Source: Egicoccus sp. AB-alg6-2 (lineage in GTDB: Bacteria; Actinomycetota; Nitriliruptoria; Nitriliruptorales; Nitriliruptoraceae). From it: a stretch of DNA of 64,000 nt. The notes below the pieces were generated by a model. It made no database searches and was not told where the DNA came from. It saw only the letters and a list, made by a program, of their open reading frames with translations. The position numbers were made by a program, and so were the translations under genes. Shown here piece by piece: positions 47,673 to 56,528 of this stretch; position 1 is the first letter of the stretch, and the number at the start of each line of letters is the position of its first letter. The stretch covers positions 372,001 through 436,000 of the forward strand of contig NZ_JBGUAY010000004.1 in assembly GCF_041821025.1 (NCBI RefSeq), written 5' to 3'.

Positions 47673-48671
47673 TTACTGCTGCTGCTGCCGCTGCTGTCGT
47701 TGCTGCCACACGCCGTAGCGGTCGCCGGATCCCGGCACGTCGCCCAGCGGCTCGCGGGCGAGGCGACGCATGCGGACGCTCACGTTCAACTCGTGCGCCG
47801 GCGGACCGGAGAACACGCCTCGGAACGGTGCCACGTCGTCGTAGTCGCGGCCCCGCCCGATGGTGACGTGGCGCTCCCCGACCGGCTGCCGGTTGGTCGG
47901 GTCCAGGGCCAGCCACACCTCACCGACGCCGCCGGCCACCTCGACGGGGACGGCCACCTCGACCCAGGCGTGCGTCTCGACCTCGACCTCGGCCTCCGCC
48001 TCGTCCTCGTGCCCCCCGCGAGGGGCCTCGTCGACGTCGACGTCGGCGCCGGTCGCGTCGTCACGGGTGAAGAAGTACCCCGACACGTAGCGCGCCGGGA
48101 TGCCGAGGCTGCGGTACATCGCGATCGCGAGGTGGGCGAAGTCCTGGCACACCCCGCCTCCGGTGGCCAGGACGGTTTCGACCGGCACGCCGACGTAGGT
48201 CGCTCCCGGCGAGTACGACAGGTCGGCGGCCGCCTGGTGGACGGACATGACCACGTCGAGCACCTCGTCACCCGCCTGCGCGGCATGACGCTGCGCCGCC
48301 GCCGTCACCGTGGCGCCCCAGTACACGTGGGGGGAGCGCTGCAGCAGCTCCTGGTGACGGTCGCGGAACCCGACGTCGTCGAGGGCCGCGCGCGGCAGGC
48401 TGCCGTCGGGCGGTGCCACGGCCAGCGTCTCGACGGTGGCTTCGGCGACGACCTCGAGCAGGCGGTGGGGACCCCGGATCCCGAAGGTGTCGATGCGGGT
48501 ACCCCAGTAGTCGACGTACGACGACACCCGGGACGAGGGCGTGGTCGTGACGTCGTAGTGCACCAGCTGCTGGCGTGCGTCCGACGCGGGGCAGGCGCGG
48601 AGTTCGTTCTGCGACTCGACCACCGACGCCTCGTAGTCGAAGCGGGTCACGTAACGGATGTCGAGCCTCAC
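47673..48671 (-). CDS. Transglutaminase-like protein (332 aa)
   Basis: The N-terminal beta domain (about 1-90, RYVTRFDYEASVVES) and transglutaminase core (about 120-265) carry the triad C175 in GGGVCQDFAHL, H234 in THAWVEV and D257 in ALDPTN. The gene family belongs with alpha-E and circularly permuted ATP-grasp proteins, as here. An unusual acidic insertion (about 204-231, with EDEAEAEVEVE) sits between Cys and His, and the protein ends in QQRQQRQQQQ, encoded by a CTG/CTGTTG-type repeat. The start is GTG 48671. It lies 39 bp after the alpha-E gene on the same strand. Likely a peptidase or amidotransferase on peptides. Confidence 0.9.
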   Translation of the reverse strand: MRLDIRYVTRFDYEASVVESQNELRACPASDARQQLVHYDVTTTPSSRVSSYVDYWGTRIDTFGIRGPHRLLEVVAEATVETLAVAPPDGSLPRAALDDVGFRDRHQELLQRSPHVYWGATVTAAAQRHAAQAGDEVLDVVMSVHQAAADLSYSPGATYVGVPVETVLATGGGVCQDFAHLAIAMYRSLGIPARYVSGYFFTRDDATGADVDVDEAPRGGHEDEAEAEVEVETHAWVEVAVPVEVAGGVGEVWLALDPTNRQPVGERHVTIGRGRDYDDVAPFRGVFSGPPAHELNVSVRMRRLAREPLGDVPGSGDRYGVWQQRQQRQQQQ

Positions 48672-48710
48672 GGGCGCCTCATCGAATCGGTCCCGACGGA
48701 TGCCGAGAGA

Positions 48711-49715
48711 TCAGGTCGTGGCGATGGCGTGCATGAGCCCACTGGGGTGACGACGGAAGAACTCGTCGGCGACCGCCTCGGAGACGTCGGCCACACGCTC
48801 CTGCACCTCGTCGAGGAAGGGGTGCAGTCCGAGCTCGAACAGCTCGGCGACGTCACGGTACTGCAGCGACGCGGTCACCCGGCCGAGCGCCCGGACCGCA
48901 CGGCTGGGCCCGCCCTGGCTGAGCGCCTGCAGCTGGTGCATCGCCCCCGAGAGACAGAACACGACGCTGCGGGGCAAATCCGGTTCGAGCAGCAGGAACT
49001 CGACCACGTCCGCGGGATCCATCGAGGAGCGGTAGCGCCGACGGTAGGCCTCGAAGGCGGAGGCGGACTTGAGCACCGCGATCCAGTGGTGGAAGTCGGC
49101 ACGGTCCGCGCCGCGCGGTCTGGCCCCGTCACCACCGGTCAACCGACGCGACGGGCCGGCCAGCTCCTCCAGCTGCTGGTAGCGCACGTCGATGAGCCGG
49201 CAGGTCATCTCGGCACGTTCGAGCACGCGTCCGAGTGCCATGAACCGCCAGCCCTCGTCGCGGGGCATGGTCTCGCTGGCGACACCGTAGATGCCCATGC
49301 AGGCGCGCCGGATCATGCCGAACAGCTCGTACGGCTGGTCGGCGAGGTCGCGGCGCAGGTCGCGCGAGGCCAGGCTGAGGTGGAGGTTGTTGACCGCCTC
49401 CCACAGCTCCGAGGAGATCAGCTCCCGGACCGAGCGGGCGTTCTCGCGCGCACGCAGGATCGACGTCGTGATGGAGCCCGGATTGTCGCGGTCGAGCACC
49501 AGGAACTGGATCACCGCGGCCGGCTCGACCGGACGGTCGCCGTAGACGGCGCGCAGGTGCAGCACGTCCAGCAGCTGCCCCCACGGCGCCGTGACCTCGG
49601 CGGAGGAGGACTCGAGCAGCGTGTGGTAGGTCACGTCGACCATGCGCGCGGCGTCCTCGGCGCGCTCGACGTAGCGACCGGCCCAGAACAGGTTCTCGGC
49701 GAGGCGTGCCAGCAT
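48711..49715 (-). CDS. Alpha-E domain protein (334 aa)
   Basis: This is an all-helical protein of the alpha-E family. The start MLARLAENLFWAGRYVERAEDAARM is almost invariant in the family, with later blocks FLVLDRDNPGSI, RRDLADQPYELFGMIRRA and ERAEMTCRLIDVRYQQL. Its biochemical function is unknown; comparative genomics links it to ATP-grasp and transglutaminase partners in a predicted peptide-synthesis or modification system. The ATG shares its A with the upstream TGA (TGATG), indicating coupled translation with the ATP-grasp gene. Confidence 0.93.
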   Translation of the reverse strand: MLARLAENLFWAGRYVERAEDAARMVDVTYHTLLESSSAEVTAPWGQLLDVLHLRAVYGDRPVEPAAVIQFLVLDRDNPGSITTSILRARENARSVRELISSELWEAVNNLHLSLASRDLRRDLADQPYELFGMIRRACMGIYGVASETMPRDEGWRFMALGRVLERAEMTCRLIDVRYQQLEELAGPSRRLTGGDGARPRGADRADFHHWIAVLKSASAFEAYRRRYRSSMDPADVVEFLLLEPDLPRSVVFCLSGAMHQLQALSQGGPSRAVRALGRVTASLQYRDVAELFELGLHPFLDEVQERVADVSEAVADEFFRRHPSGLMHAIATT

Positions 49716-51196
49716 CAGCGGTCCTCCGGTTCCGGAGCAGACTCGTCCAGGACCCAGGTGTCCTTGGATCCGCCGCCCTGGGACGAGTTCACGACCAGCG
49801 ACCCCTTCCGCAGGGCCACGCGGGTGAGGCCGCCCGGGATCACCTCGACGGTCTCGCCGGCGATCGCGAACGGACGCAGGTCGACGTGTCGACCCTCGAA
49901 GGCGTGGTCCACCAGCGTCGGATGCCGGGACAGCGACACCACCTCCTGGGCGATGTAGCCCCGCGGGTCGGCCTCGATACGGGTCCGGAACCGCTCGATC
50001 TCCTCGTCGTCCGCGTGCGGGCCGATCAGCATCCCGTAGCCCCCCGACGCCGCCACGGGCTTGACCACGAGCTGGTCGAGGCGCGACAGCACCTCCGCGC
50101 GCTGCTCCGCCTCCCAGAGCAGGTAGGTCTCGACGTTGGGCAGGATGGGGTCCTCGCCGAGGTAGTAGCGGATCAGGTCGGGCACGAACGCGTAGACGGC
50201 CTTGTCGTCCGCGACGCCGTTGCCGACCGCGTTGGCGATGGTCACGTTGCCGGCGCGCGCGGCCGAGAGCAGGCCGGGGACCCCCAGTGCCGAGTCCGGC
50301 CGGAACACCACCGGGTCGAGGAAGTCGTCGTCGATGCGGCGGTAGATGACATCGACGCGTTCGAGACCCCGCGTGGTGCGCATGTAGACCACGTGCTCGT
50401 CGACGACCAGATCGCGGCCCTCGACCAGCTCGATGCCCATCTGGCGCGCGAGGAAGGCGTGCTCGAAGTAGGCGGCGTTGTACATCCCCGGCGTCAGCAC
50501 CACGGCGGTGGGGTGCTCGCCCGCCGCCGGTGGGGCGACCTCGCGCAGCGCCCGCAACAGCGAGGGTCCGTAGTGGTCGACCGGGCGCACGCGCTGTCGC
50601 CCGAAGACGACCGGCAGGACCCGCGTCATCGCCGCCCGGTTCTCGAGCACGTAGGAGATGCCGGACGGGTTGCGCAGGTTGTCCTCGAGCGCCCGGTAGA
50701 CACCGTGGACGTCCCGGACGAGGTCGACACCGGAGACGAGGCAGCGGGCGCCGTGCGGGACGGGGATGCCGAACGCCTCGCGCCGGAAGCCGTCGGCGGT
50801 GTGGACCAGCCAGCGCGGGACGACGCCGTCGTTGACCGCGGCCTGCTCCCCCATGTACAGGTCCTCGAGGAACCGGTTGAGGGCCGTCACGCGCTGGGCG
50901 ACGCCACGCTCGATGTGTCCCCACTCGTCGGCGGGGATGATGCGCGGCAGCAGGTCCATCGGGAACGTGCGCTCGACACCCTCGTCGGACCGGTCGCCGT
51001 ATACCGTGAACGTGATGCCCTGGGAGCGGAAGATCCGATCGCGGATGCCCTCCCGCCGATCGAGGTCGTCGCGGTTGAGTTCCCGCAACCGCGCGACCAG
51101 GGCCCGGTAGTGCGGACGGGTCCGTCCCTCGGGGTCGAACACCTCGTCGAAGAAGCGGTCGCCGCCGGTCTCGTAGCTTCCGAACAGATCGGTCAT
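49715..51196 (-). CDS. Circularly permuted ATP-grasp type 2 protein (493 aa)
   Basis: This is a predicted ATP-dependent carboxylate-amine ligase. Characteristic blocks are FDEVFDPEGRTRPHYRAL at the N-terminus, HIERGVAQRVTALNRFLEDLY, ENRAAMTRVLP, LTPGMYNAAYFEHAFLAR, ANAVGNGVADDKAVYAFVPD, LVVKPVAASGGYGMLIGP and the C-terminal SLVVNSSQGGGSKDTWV. The first gene of a three-gene set with alpha-E and transglutaminase proteins. ATG 51196 has no Shine-Dalgarno but follows a TAGGGT box by about 7 bp, so the message may be leaderless. The product of the ligase reaction is not known for any member. Confidence 0.93.
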   Translation of the reverse strand: MTDLFGSYETGGDRFFDEVFDPEGRTRPHYRALVARLRELNRDDLDRREGIRDRIFRSQGITFTVYGDRSDEGVERTFPMDLLPRIIPADEWGHIERGVAQRVTALNRFLEDLYMGEQAAVNDGVVPRWLVHTADGFRREAFGIPVPHGARCLVSGVDLVRDVHGVYRALEDNLRNPSGISYVLENRAAMTRVLPVVFGRQRVRPVDHYGPSLLRALREVAPPAAGEHPTAVVLTPGMYNAAYFEHAFLARQMGIELVEGRDLVVDEHVVYMRTTRGLERVDVIYRRIDDDFLDPVVFRPDSALGVPGLLSAARAGNVTIANAVGNGVADDKAVYAFVPDLIRYYLGEDPILPNVETYLLWEAEQRAEVLSRLDQLVVKPVAASGGYGMLIGPHADDEEIERFRTRIEADPRGYIAQEVVSLSRHPTLVDHAFEGRHVDLRPFAIAGETVEVIPGGLTRVALRKGSLVVNSSQGGGSKDTWVLDESAPEPEDR

Positions 51197-51424
51197 CCGC
51201 GGGACCCTAGCGGCCCCTGCGGCGAGCGCCCATCGCGCGTGGTGGTGGAGACGGCTCGCCCCCGCACGCGCCACGCCGACGGGTCCGGCGAGAGCACCAG
51301 TGGGCGCCGTGCGAACCGGTGCCGTCCTTGCGCCACACCGGCTCGGGACGGCGGTACCGTTGCCGCGGACGCTTGGAGAGGCCGCTACGAGGGACGGCGG
51401 CGAGAGGCGAGGGACGCACAACTG

Positions 51425-51868
51425 ATGGGTGGTTCGCAGCTTCGATCGCGCGCCGACGCCTTCACCGCGGACGGTCATCTCGCCTGCTCCGACGAGCGGG
51501 AGATCCTCGTCGCGATGCAGCACCTCGACGGCCTGTTGCGGGCCGCCGCCGCCCTGCTGGGCGCCAGCGGACACCACCCGCACCTGCGCGACTGTGCCGC
51601 GGCGGCGTGTCTGCTCGCCGAGGTGACCGACGGACCCGCGCTGTGTCATGTCGCGCACCGCCTCGTCGGTGACCGGCCGACGCCCGCCACGTCCTCCCCC
51701 GTACTCGAGCTCGCGCTGACCCAGTTCCGCGCCGCACTCCCCGACGCGATGGACGCCGTGCGCGCCTGCCGGCAGCAGGCCCATCCCAGCGGGACGTGCT
51801 GGTTCTCGGCCGCCCCCGGCGAGGACGGCTGCGGCGCGGTCCTGCGTCTGGCACACGCGCTGTGCTGA
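51425..51868 (+). CDS. Hypothetical Cys-rich helical protein (147 aa)
   Basis: No family is recognised. The protein is mostly helical and has about eight cysteines spread over its length, ending in a C-terminal cysteine (AHALC). The cysteines have no CxxC pairs, and His/Cys pairs (HLRDCAAAACLLAE, LCHVAHRL) might hold a metal. The ATG at 51425 has a GAGGCGAGGG stretch upstream. It is divergent from the ATP-grasp gene with about 230 bp between starts. Coding is plausible but not certain. Confidence 0.5.
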   Translation: MGGSQLRSRADAFTADGHLACSDEREILVAMQHLDGLLRAAAALLGASGHHPHLRDCAAAACLLAEVTDGPALCHVAHRLVGDRPTPATSSPVLELALTQFRAALPDAMDAVRACRQQAHPSGTCWFSAAPGEDGCGAVLRLAHALC

Positions 51869-51884
51869 GCGGTGCTGCTTCGGC

Positions 51885-52121
51885 CTAGTACGGCTCACGC
51901 GGACCGGTGCCGGATTCGCGCTGGTCGGTCTCGCAGAGGGCCTGCCAGGCGGTGCCGAACGCCGCGGCGGCGGCCTCGCCGCGCAGCAGCGCCAGGGCCT
52001 GGAAGCTCGCGTCCCAGCCGGCCTCCGCGATCAGGAGTCGGGCGGCGAGCGCCGGCTCGTGCCGGTGCAGCAGGGCTGCCGCGCGTGCCAGCAGTTCCGT
52101 GGTCCGACGGTCGTTCACCAT
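51885..52121 (-). CDS. Small hypothetical helical protein (78 aa)
   Basis: This short alanine-rich helical protein starts MVNDRRTTELLARAAALL, with a GGGGG stretch just before the ATG and a GTG as the second codon. It is convergent with the 147-residue gene (stops 16 bp apart). The amphipathic pattern over 40 residues favours a real gene over a chance frame, but there is no recognised family. The longer open frame upstream is Arg/Pro-rich and not convincing. Confidence 0.4.
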   Translation of the reverse strand: MVNDRRTTELLARAAALLHRHEPALAARLLIAEAGWDASFQALALLRGEAAAAAFGTAWQALCETDQRESGTGPREPY

Positions 52122-52319
52122 GGCCCCCGCGTCGTCGACGTCGGTGGGACCAACGACGCGGAGGGGGCTCGGGTCGCGGCCGCCCGTACAGGCCGAGCAG
52201 TCCGCGCCCACCCCGACCGCACGGGCGTCAAGGGGCCGCCGGGGGCTGCCGATAGGACGGCCACACCGCCGCCCACGACACCGATGAGGCCGCGGTGCCG
52301 CACGAGGCGGGGACGCGAG

Positions 52320-52556
52320 ATGGACGAGCCACGGATGCACGCGACACCGGCCGAAGGGAGCGCCGAAGACGACTTCGACGCGCGTCGCAAGGTCCTCGCC
52401 CACCGCGAGAGCGTCGTCCGTCGCCTGCTCGGCGCCGGCCTCTCCGTGCGCCTGTTGCGCCTGCTGCTGCCCGACTGGCGCCCCCTCATCGAGCGCGTGG
52501 CAGCGGCCGCCCCCGTCAGCGACGCGCTGTCGCTGACCGACGAGCTGCGGGTCTGA
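52320..52556 (+). CDS. Small hypothetical protein (78 aa)
   Basis: The start MDEPRMHATPAEGSAEDDFDA leads into a basic amphipathic helix (VRRLLGAGLSVRLLRLLLPDW). GGGGACG lies about six bases before the ATG. The stop is 9 bp from the stop of the convergent helicase gene. No family is recognised. Its composition (acidic N-terminus, helical middle) is unlike the shadow frames around it, which supports coding weakly. Confidence 0.42.
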   Translation: MDEPRMHATPAEGSAEDDFDARRKVLAHRESVVRRLLGAGLSVRLLRLLLPDWRPLIERVAAAAPVSDALSLTDELRV

Positions 52557-52565
52557 CCCTCCCGG

Positions 52566-54722
52566 TCACCGACCGACGGCCTGCTCGAGCCGCCACGCCA
52601 GCCCGGTGCGCCGGTCGCTCGGCCGGTCGTGCCGCGCAGCCGCCCGTAACGCGGCGGACTGCCCGACCACGATCAGGGCGCGTTGGGCCCGGGTGATGGC
52701 GGTGTAGACCAGGTTGCGCCACAGCATCGACCGGTGGGCGGTGTCGCAGACGAGCACCACGACCGGCCACTCGCCGCCCTGCGACTTGTGCACCGTGACC
52801 GCCCACGCCGCGACCAGGTCGCGGGCCTGGTCGGCGTCGTAGGTCACCTCCCCACGGGGGAAGGCCACCCGCAGCGTCCTGCCGCGCCGGGACAGGTCGA
52901 CGACGCGGCCGACGTCTCCGTTGGCCACGTCCAACTCCGGGTCGTTGCGGGTCTGCATCACCCGGTCCCCCACGTGGAACCCCGCCACGCTGGGCCGCCC
53001 CTCGGCCGGGTTGAGGCGCGCCTTCAGGGCCTCGTTCAGCGCGTCGACCCCGGACGGGCCCTTGTACATCGGTGCGAGGACCTGCACGTCGTCCACCTCG
53101 ACCCCGAAGTAGTCCGGCACCCGGTCGGCGACGGCCTGCACGACGCGGGCCGCGATGGCCGGTCGACGCGCCTCCTCTGCCAGGAACACGTCACCGTCCA
53201 CGCCGCGGAGCACGCCGACCTCGCCGGCGAGGACCTCGCGCGCCAGCCCCACGATGCGGCTGCCCGCGGCCTGACGATGGATCTCGGTGAGCACGGTCGA
53301 CGGCACCACGGTGCTGCGCAACACGTCGCGCAGCACGTCACCGGGGCCGACCGACGGCAGCTGGTCGGGATCGCCGACCAGCACCAGGTGCGAACCGTCG
53401 TCGACGGCCCGGATCAGGCGTCCCGCCAGCCAGGTGTCACACATCGACACCTCGTCCACCACGAGCAGGTCCTGGGGCAGCCGCTCGTGCTCGCCGTAGC
53501 GGAACGCGAAACCGCCGCCGTTCACCGGCCGGGCCTCGAGCAGTCGATGGACCGTCGTCGCCGAACGCCCGACGAGTTCCTCGAGGCGCTTGGCGGCGCG
53601 ACCCGTCGGCGCGCACAGCGCGACCTCGAGGTCCGCCTCCTCCGCCGCACGCACGATCTCCTGCACCGTCCGCGTCTTGCCGGTGCCCGGTCCGCCGGTG
53701 AGCACCGAGACCGGCGAGGAGAACGCGGCGCGGACGGCCTGCGCCTGGCCCCCGGTCAACTCCGGGGACGGGTCCACGCGGTCGAGGTGCGACTGCAGAC
53801 GTGACCGGCTGGTGGTCAGCAACCGCACGATGCCGTCGGCGAGGTCGCGTTCGGCCTCGAACCCCGACGGCGTCGACACCACCACGGCGCCGGCCACCTC
53901 CTCGACCCCGAGCGACCCCTCGGCGACGGCGGCATCGATCCCCGAAGCCGCCAGCATCGCGTCGACACGCAGGAGTTGCATGGCCGCCCGGATGCACTCC
54001 TCGCGGGGAAGGTGCTGGTGCCCCTCGCTGCGACGCGCCGCGGCCACCGCGGCGCGGGCGCCGGCCGCCAGCCGGCGGGGGTCACTCGCCGCGATCCCGA
54101 TGGCGCGGGCCAGTGCGTCGGCGTGGGCGAAGCGGACCCGGTCCGCATCGAGGAGGCGGTAGGGGTCCTCGCGGGCGAGCCGGCTCGTGTCGGTCCCGAA
54201 GCGGGCGTGGGCCGAGCGCACCGCGTCCATCGGCCAGCCGGCGGGTTCGACCAGGCGGACGAACTCACCCAGGGCCTGGCCGGCCATCCACGCCTCGTGC
54301 AGCGAGGCGGCGTCGTCGGGATCCAGGCCCGCCTCGTCGACCAGTCGTGCGGTCTCGTACTCGATGACCCTTCCGGCGCCGGCGCCGAACGTGGTCAGGG
54401 CGCGCATCCGGGCCCGTTCGGGGACGTGCTCGAACCGATCGGAGGCGAGGAAGCTCTGCAGCCCGGCGACCGTCGTCGGCGCCACTTGCTCGTAGTAGAC
54501 GCTCTCGAAGGTGCGGCCGTACTTCGGGTGGTCGCGCCAACGGCCGACGAGCGTGAGCGTCTGGCCTTCGACGACGTCGGAGAGCGGACCGGTGCACCGG
54601 GCGCCACCCTCCTCCTGCATCGCGAGCTCGACCACTCCGAAGCCCGAGTCCCGGTCGGCGTACACGACGCCGAGGACCTCACCGGTGACCCGCTCGTCGG
54701 CGAGCAGCCGATCAGCCGCCAT
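52566..54722 (-). CDS. recD2: RecD2-like superfamily 1B DNA helicase (718 aa)
   Basis: This 5'-3' helicase lacks RecBC partners. The N-terminal OB-like region (about 10-80, GEVLGVVYADRDSGFGVV and VGRWRDHPKYGRTF) is typical of RecD2. Motor motifs include Walker A GGPGTGKT (343-350), CAPTGRAAKRL, VVDEVSM, LVGDPDQLPSVGPGDVL, LTEIHRQ, GDRVMQTRND, the SH3-like insertion and WAVTVHKSQGGEWP with VYTAITRAQ near the C-terminus. The length is on the short side for RecD2 but complete. The ATG at 54722 overlaps the end of the oxidoreductase gene by 11 bp. Probable role in DNA repair or recombination. Confidence 0.92.
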   Translation of the reverse strand: MAADRLLADERVTGEVLGVVYADRDSGFGVVELAMQEEGGARCTGPLSDVVEGQTLTLVGRWRDHPKYGRTFESVYYEQVAPTTVAGLQSFLASDRFEHVPERARMRALTTFGAGAGRVIEYETARLVDEAGLDPDDAASLHEAWMAGQALGEFVRLVEPAGWPMDAVRSAHARFGTDTSRLAREDPYRLLDADRVRFAHADALARAIGIAASDPRRLAAGARAAVAAARRSEGHQHLPREECIRAAMQLLRVDAMLAASGIDAAVAEGSLGVEEVAGAVVVSTPSGFEAERDLADGIVRLLTTSRSRLQSHLDRVDPSPELTGGQAQAVRAAFSSPVSVLTGGPGTGKTRTVQEIVRAAEEADLEVALCAPTGRAAKRLEELVGRSATTVHRLLEARPVNGGGFAFRYGEHERLPQDLLVVDEVSMCDTWLAGRLIRAVDDGSHLVLVGDPDQLPSVGPGDVLRDVLRSTVVPSTVLTEIHRQAAGSRIVGLAREVLAGEVGVLRGVDGDVFLAEEARRPAIAARVVQAVADRVPDYFGVEVDDVQVLAPMYKGPSGVDALNEALKARLNPAEGRPSVAGFHVGDRVMQTRNDPELDVANGDVGRVVDLSRRGRTLRVAFPRGEVTYDADQARDLVAAWAVTVHKSQGGEWPVVVLVCDTAHRSMLWRNLVYTAITRAQRALIVVGQSAALRAAARHDRPSDRRTGLAWRLEQAVGR

Positions 54723-55746
54723 GGGAGGACCCGTACACGGTCGTGGCGTCCGACGACGGACGGGCCACCGACCATCGCAACCGCGTGCGGACGCTGAGCC
54801 GATCGAGCATGGCCGCCGGCACCTCGATGCGGGCGGGCGGCACGGCGCCCGCGTCGCAGTGACCCGCGAGGATGGCGTCGGTACAGGCCAACATCCCCTC
54901 GACGGCCACCCCGACGACATCACGACCGTAGGCCCAGGACCGGCCGACGCCGTCGCGGCCGCGGCTCTCGGCCACGCACGCCCAACGGGGGGCGTCCGCC
55001 CCGGTCGCCGGTTCGGTCCCCTGCTCCCACCGGCGCCCCACGACCGCCTGCCACCGGGGCGAGCGGACCGCGTTGGCGGTTGCCTGCAGGACCTCCGCCC
55101 GCCAGGCCGACAGCGCGAGGTAGGTCCGTACGGTGCGGACCCCGGGGACGTGGCGCGGAACCGAGACGGCCTCGGCGGCCGGCACCGACGCGGCGTGCGC
55201 GGGTCCGATGGGCTTCGGGAACCAGGCCAGCCGGCGCGCCTCGCCGGCCCGCTCCTGCGTGCGTCGTCCCTCCGACAGGACCGGCATCGGCTGGGCCAGG
55301 CGTGCCGCGGCCGTCGCCCGCAGGCCGGGCGCGACCGCCCGTCGCCAGCCCCCTCGATCCGGGAACGCCCAGCACACGTGCACCTCGGCCGGCCCGCTGA
55401 CGGCCGCGGCGGCGCTGGCCCCCACCAGGTCACCGACCGCGGACCCGGCGCCCGGCACGATCACGACACCGGTGTCGCGGCTGACGAGGTCGAGCTCGTC
55501 GTAGGCCCGGGCGGCCACGCCGGCGTCCGTACCTGCGTCGATGGCGTGGACACCGGCACGCACGCACGCGGACAGCCACCGAAAACGGTCGTCCGGGTCG
55601 CGGCTGGCGACGAGTGCGAGTTCGGCGTCAGGGAGCTGCGGCGCGCCCGACGGGGTCACGACGACGTCGTGCCCCCGCTCGCCGAGCGCAGCCACCAGCA
55701 GGCGGCCGGTCAGCCCGCCGGCGCCGAGCACGGCGATCGTGGTCAT
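54712..55746 (-). CDS. Rossmann-fold oxidoreductase, saccharopine dehydrogenase-like (344 aa)
   Basis: The N-terminal NAD(P)-binding motif is IAVLGAGGLTGRLL (G-x-G-x-x-G), followed by VACVRAGVHAIDAG-type strands like those of saccharopine dehydrogenase/trans-acting enoyl reductase proteins. The catalytic half is less conserved. ATG 55746 is preceded by GAGAGGTG. The gene ends inside the start of recD2. Actinobacterial relatives include enzymes of lipid metabolism, but there is no direct evidence for a substrate. Confidence 0.75.
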   Translation of the reverse strand: MTTIAVLGAGGLTGRLLVAALGERGHDVVVTPSGAPQLPDAELALVASRDPDDRFRWLSACVRAGVHAIDAGTDAGVAARAYDELDLVSRDTGVVIVPGAGSAVGDLVGASAAAAVSGPAEVHVCWAFPDRGGWRRAVAPGLRATAAARLAQPMPVLSEGRRTQERAGEARRLAWFPKPIGPAHAASVPAAEAVSVPRHVPGVRTVRTYLALSAWRAEVLQATANAVRSPRWQAVVGRRWEQGTEPATGADAPRWACVAESRGRDGVGRSWAYGRDVVGVAVEGMLACTDAILAGHCDAGAVPPARIEVPAAMLDRLSVRTRLRWSVARPSSDATTVYGSSHGG

Positions 55747-55921
55747 CAGCACCTCTCCTGCCCGCTCCGGGGCGCCGCTCCGCGGCCGGGCGACGCCGCG
55801 GAGGCTACGGCCACGCGCCCACCCGCGGGGACCGCGACCGGAGCATGTCGTGGATGCGTGACTCCCGCGCGCCCGGGTGCGAGGATGCCTGTCCGCGCTT
55901 CCACCTGCGACGAGGCCGACG

Positions 55922-56311
55922 GTGCTGCCTTCGACCCCCGTATCCCCTCCGACCGACGGGTCGGTGCTGGTGCGTGTGAGCGCACCGGACCGCAGTTGGC
56001 CGGGGCGTCTGCCGCGCGTGCCGGGGGGCACGGTGCTGACCGTGACGGTCGGGCATCCCGAGCTGCTGCCGGTCGCCGTCGACGACCTCGTGCGCGGCGG
56101 TTACCGCATCGCCGGTGTCGCGACGGAGCGTCGCCCGGTCGGCCGCAACGTCGACGTGATGGTTCCGGCCGGGCTGCGGCTCGAGCAGCCGGAGTGGTGG
56201 CAGGAGCTGGCGCTGGGTGCCGAACGGATCTTCGACCTGCGGCTGGGCCCGGTGTTGCGGGTCCTGGCCGCCGAGATCGACCTGCACCTGCGTGCCCGCG
56301 CCGCGGTCTGA
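55922..56311 (+). CDS. Hypothetical protein (129 aa)
   Basis: No family is recognised. After a proline-rich lead the protein has strand-like segments (GTVLTVTVGHPELLPVAV, RNVDVMVPAGLRL) and a C-terminal helix (LALGAERIFDLRLGPVLRVL), about 100 structured residues. Several GTG codons could start it (55877, 55922, 55964); I use 55922, which has GAGG six bases upstream, but the choice is uncertain. It stands alone between two oppositely oriented loci. Confidence 0.5.
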   Translation: MLPSTPVSPPTDGSVLVRVSAPDRSWPGRLPRVPGGTVLTVTVGHPELLPVAVDDLVRGGYRIAGVATERRPVGRNVDVMVPAGLRLEQPEWWQELALGAERIFDLRLGPVLRVLAAEIDLHLRARAAV

Positions 56312-56456
56312 CCTGGCGGCGCCCCGATCCGCGGCGCGGTCCGACGCGCGCGCGGGCTGGACCGGCGCCGTCCGAACCGCGCGGCGCGCCGATCATCGGC
56401 GGGCCGTGCCCGGGACGGGCAGCGCCGAGCCATGCCTGCTCCACTTCCGCATGTGC

Positions 56457-56485
56457 TTGCACTTGCTAGCAGCAACGCGTACAGT
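56457..56485 (+). promoter_or_regulatory. Promoter of the histone-like gene
   Basis: TTGCAC (56457-56462) and TACAGT (56480-56485) are separated by 17 bp, matching the form of the suf promoter (TTGCAC-17-TACTAT) in this window. The region is rich in TTGC/GCAA words (CTTGCACTTGC and TTGCAAGCAAG) that form an imperfect inverted repeat across the promoter and could bind a regulator. The coding ATG lies 44 bp downstream of the -10. Confidence 0.7.
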
Positions 56486-56528
56486 TGCAAGCAAGACAGC
56501 AACTTCCGCGAGCACGAAAGGGGCCGGC

